Shown here: positions 14,517-15,671 of the stretch, piece after piece
How the letters are laid out: the number at the start of each line of letters is the position of its first letter
Numbering within the stretch: position 1 is the stretch's first letter
Assembly (NCBI GenBank): GCA_029239575.1
Contig: JARBUP010000041.1
Coordinates: forward strand, 1 to 15,671
Direction: 5' to 3'
Length of the DNA: 15,671 nt
Source of the DNA: Bacillota bacterium
Lineage (GTDB): Bacteria; Bacillota; Clostridia; Tissierellales; Sedimentibacteraceae
Notes under the pieces: generated by a model
What the model was told of the DNA's origin: nothing
Database searches by the model: none
What the model saw: only the letters and a program-made list of their open reading frames with translations
Program-made: the position numbers and the translations under genes

Positions 14517-15104
14517 CTAATTAATTATTTTGTTTTTTTTGTAATTTATATCTTCACTTCCTGTTATAACATTGTTTGTGTTTATATTTGTATCTTTTAT
14601 GTTATTTGTTTCGTTAGTTATTGTTTCGTTATTTTCTGTGTTTTTATTTTTATTTATAGTTTCATTGATTTTATTTGTATAGCTAACTGGATGACCTTTT
14701 CTGCTAATATATATATCAACTCTTCTGTTTTTTGCTCTTCCTTCAGCAGTATTATTGTCAGCAATTGGGCTATATAAACCATATCCGATTGATAAATACT
14801 TTGCTGGACTAATAACTTTTTTCGATTCTAAATAATTTAATACTGCATTTGCTCTTTCAGTAGATAATGATCTGTCTATATTGGAATTATCTCCAATAAC
14901 TTCGGCTGTGTGGCCTGAAATTATAACTTCTTCAATATACTCATCAACCAATTTCAAACCACCTGCAAGAACATCTAATATTTTTTTACCACTTTCATTT
15001 AAGTTTTGACTATATCCCCCAAAAGTAATATCATCTGAAAACCTTATAAAAACATATTCTTCAGTTTTACTAACTTCAGCACTTCCTTGCAAAAGTAATA
15101 TCAT
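14517..15104 (-). CDS. MotB C-terminal fragment (OmpA-like peptidoglycan-binding domain)
   Basis: This open frame of up to 195 residues holds the OmpA-like domain and the Asn/Thr-rich tail. Its only ATG near the beginning (15104) lies inside the duplicated unit and overlaps the end of the N-terminal fragment by 29 nt. AAGG at 15112-15115 sits seven bases upstream, so re-initiation is possible but weakly supported. The product would lack a signal or membrane helix and would stay in the cytoplasm. It is best read as the 3' part of the broken motB, not an independent gene. Confidence 0.6.
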   Translation of the reverse strand: MILLLQGSAEVSKTEEYVFIRFSDDITFGGYSQNLNESGKKILDVLAGGLKLVDEYIEEVIISGHTAEVIGDNSNIDRSLSTERANAVLNYLESKKVISPAKYLSIGYGLYSPIADNNTAEGRAKNRRVDIYISRKGHPVSYTNKINETINKNKNTENNETITNETNNIKDTNINTNNVITGSEDINYKKNKIIN

Positions 15105-15163
15105 CTGAAAACCTTATAAAAACATATTCTTCAGTTTTACTAACTTCAGCACTTCCTTGCAAA
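15020..15163. repeat. Perfect 70-bp tandem direct duplication inside motB
   Basis: Bases 15021-15090 are repeated exactly at 15091-15160. Identity at period 70 extends one base to the left and three to the right, so a CAAA tetranucleotide (15020-15023 and 15160-15163) flanks the tract. That is the pattern expected from slippage or recombination at a 4-bp microhomology. Seventy is not a multiple of three, so each extra copy shifts the reading frame. No substitution separates the copies, which points to a very recent origin. Confidence 0.97.
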
Positions 15164-15447
15164 TTGTTTTTTTCAATATATTCTTTCATTGCTTCATATA
15201 ATTTATCTATATCCTCTGTATCTTGTATTTCAACAGAGCTGCTACCTCCACTTTGAGTTTGAGGCAATTCCTCTACAACTTCATCAACTTTTGAAAATGC
15301 CTCAACTATCCTTGCATATTTTTGGGCATCTACAGTAGATATTGAATACAATAAAATAAAAAATGTTAATAATAGTGTTACTAAATCGCTATATGTTTCC
15401 AACCAGCTTGCCCCACCAGAATCTTCCCGTCTTCTTTTCCTTCCCAA
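15076..15447 (-). CDS. MotB N-terminal fragment (membrane helix and plug region)
   Basis: As the sequence stands, translation from the TTG gives 123 residues. The first 119 are normal MotB (cytoplasmic basic segment, single membrane helix, periplasmic linker, start of the OmpA-like domain to DDITF). Four out-of-frame residues (ARKC) and a stop follow, created by the second repeat copy. The fragment keeps the ion-binding Asp and the plug region but lacks the peptidoglycan anchor, so a working anchored stator is not expected. Confidence 0.7.
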   Translation of the reverse strand: MGRKRRREDSGGASWLETYSDLVTLLLTFFILLYSISTVDAQKYARIVEAFSKVDEVVEELPQTQSGGSSSVEIQDTEDIDKLYEAMKEYIEKNNLQGSAEVSKTEEYVFIRFSDDITFARKC

Positions 15448-15464
15448 TATATCACCTACTCATA

Positions 15465-15671
15465 TTAAACTTCATTTGCTTGACTTTTATTTTTTCTTGA
15501 TTTAGAGCGTTTTACTTTTCCACTTTGACCTTCAACTTCCATACCTGTTTCTCTGTCTTTTTGAGCTAAATATGAATTTAATTTTTCTTTTATGTATTTC
15601 GGATTTTCACCTGATTGTATGGATAAAACACCTTCCATCATAAGCTCTTTAACTATCATTTCCTCATCATG
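15465..15671 (-). CDS. motA: Flagellar stator protein MotA, C-terminal part (gene runs off the window)
   Basis: The frame is open to the window edge, so only the last 68 codons are seen and the true start is outside. The residues EEMIVKELMMEGVLSIQSGE followed by NPKYIKEKLNSYL match the cytoplasmic C-terminal segment of MotA (the [IV]EG[IV]LSIQxGxNP block). MotA forms the stator ion channel with MotB, whose gene starts 17 nt downstream, the usual motAB pair. An ATG at 15659 exists but is internal. After the family end near LAQKD there is a tail of about 29 residues, Lys/Arg/Ser-rich (KRSKSRKNK), longer than in typical MotA. Confidence 0.9.
   Translation of the reverse strand, partial: HDEEMIVKELMMEGVLSIQSGENPKYIKEKLNSYLAQKDRETGMEVEGQSGKVKRSKSRKNKSQANEV

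Larger units (their letters stand above)
14517..15447 (-). pseudogene. motB: motB interrupted by a 70-bp tandem duplication (stator protein MotB)
   Basis: MotB anchors the motor stator to peptidoglycan and carries the ion-binding Asp. The 5' part encodes a basic start, a membrane helix with YSDLVTLLLTFFILLYSIS (D21 is the expected ion site) and a plug/linker region. The 3' part encodes an OmpA-type peptidoglycan-binding domain (ISGHTAE, LSTERANAVLNYL, AEGRAKNRRVDIYI). A perfect 70-bp direct duplication at 15020-15163 shifts the frame by one base, so the first reading frame stops at 15076. Removing one copy joins DDITF to GGYSQ and gives 286 residues, normal for MotB. The start is TTG at 15447 with AGGTGAT upstream. 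An Asn/Thr-rich tail of about 55 residues follows the OmpA domain, which is unusual. It may be a phase-off state, a true mutation or an assembly error. Confidence 0.88.

Noticed and set aside
15020..15163. The two direct repeats as a CRISPR array
   Set aside because: They are two adjacent copies with no spacers, inside a coding gene.

Overview
The window is a low-GC flagellar and chemotaxis locus, most likely from a member of the Clostridia in a broad sense. The signs are very AT-rich coding sequence, strong Shine-Dalgarno sites (GGAGG, AAGGGG), a Firmicutes-type gene set (FliY rather than a short FliN, CheC, CheD, a sigma-D/FliA factor inside the operon) and a secreted protein with S-layer homology (SLH) repeats. 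I cannot name the genus from sequence alone.

Left part, plus strand (1-2983). The window opens in the last codons of a gene whose product matches the C-terminal end of FlhB, probably a small FlhB-like export-switch protein. Next come a PilZ/YcgR-type protein and a ComFB-family protein, both from families that bind cyclic dinucleotides. A GC-rich hairpin follows, then a 599-residue secreted SLH protein of unknown function. A long palindromic terminator at 2989-3027 closes this side and separates it from the convergent flagellar operon.

Right part, minus strand (15671 down to 3046). This is one tightly packed run, in order of transcription: motA (start outside the window), motB, fliM, fliY, cheY, fliO, fliP, fliQ, fliR, flhB, flhA, fliA/sigD, flgF, flgG, cheC, cheD. 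Most gaps are 13-55 nt or the genes overlap. The exception is 120 nt between fliP and fliQ, which holds a GC-rich palindromic REP/MITE-like element. The run encodes stator, switch complex, CheY signalling and dephosphorylation, the whole membrane export gate, the late-class sigma factor and two rod proteins. fliL (expected between motB and fliM) and flhF/flhG (expected after flhA) are absent from their usual places.

The most striking feature is a perfect 70-bp tandem duplication inside motB (repeat tract 15020-15163). It shifts the frame and splits MotB into an N-terminal membrane fragment and a C-terminal peptidoglycan-binding fragment. Removing one copy restores an intact 286-residue MotB. 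This could be a reversible motility switch, a fixed loss of function, or an assembly error. The second point of interest is the pairing of two candidate cyclic-dinucleotide receptors beside the flagellar operon and a surface protein. I found no CRISPR array, tRNA, rRNA or complete insertion sequence, and no gene-free stretch over 300 bases.
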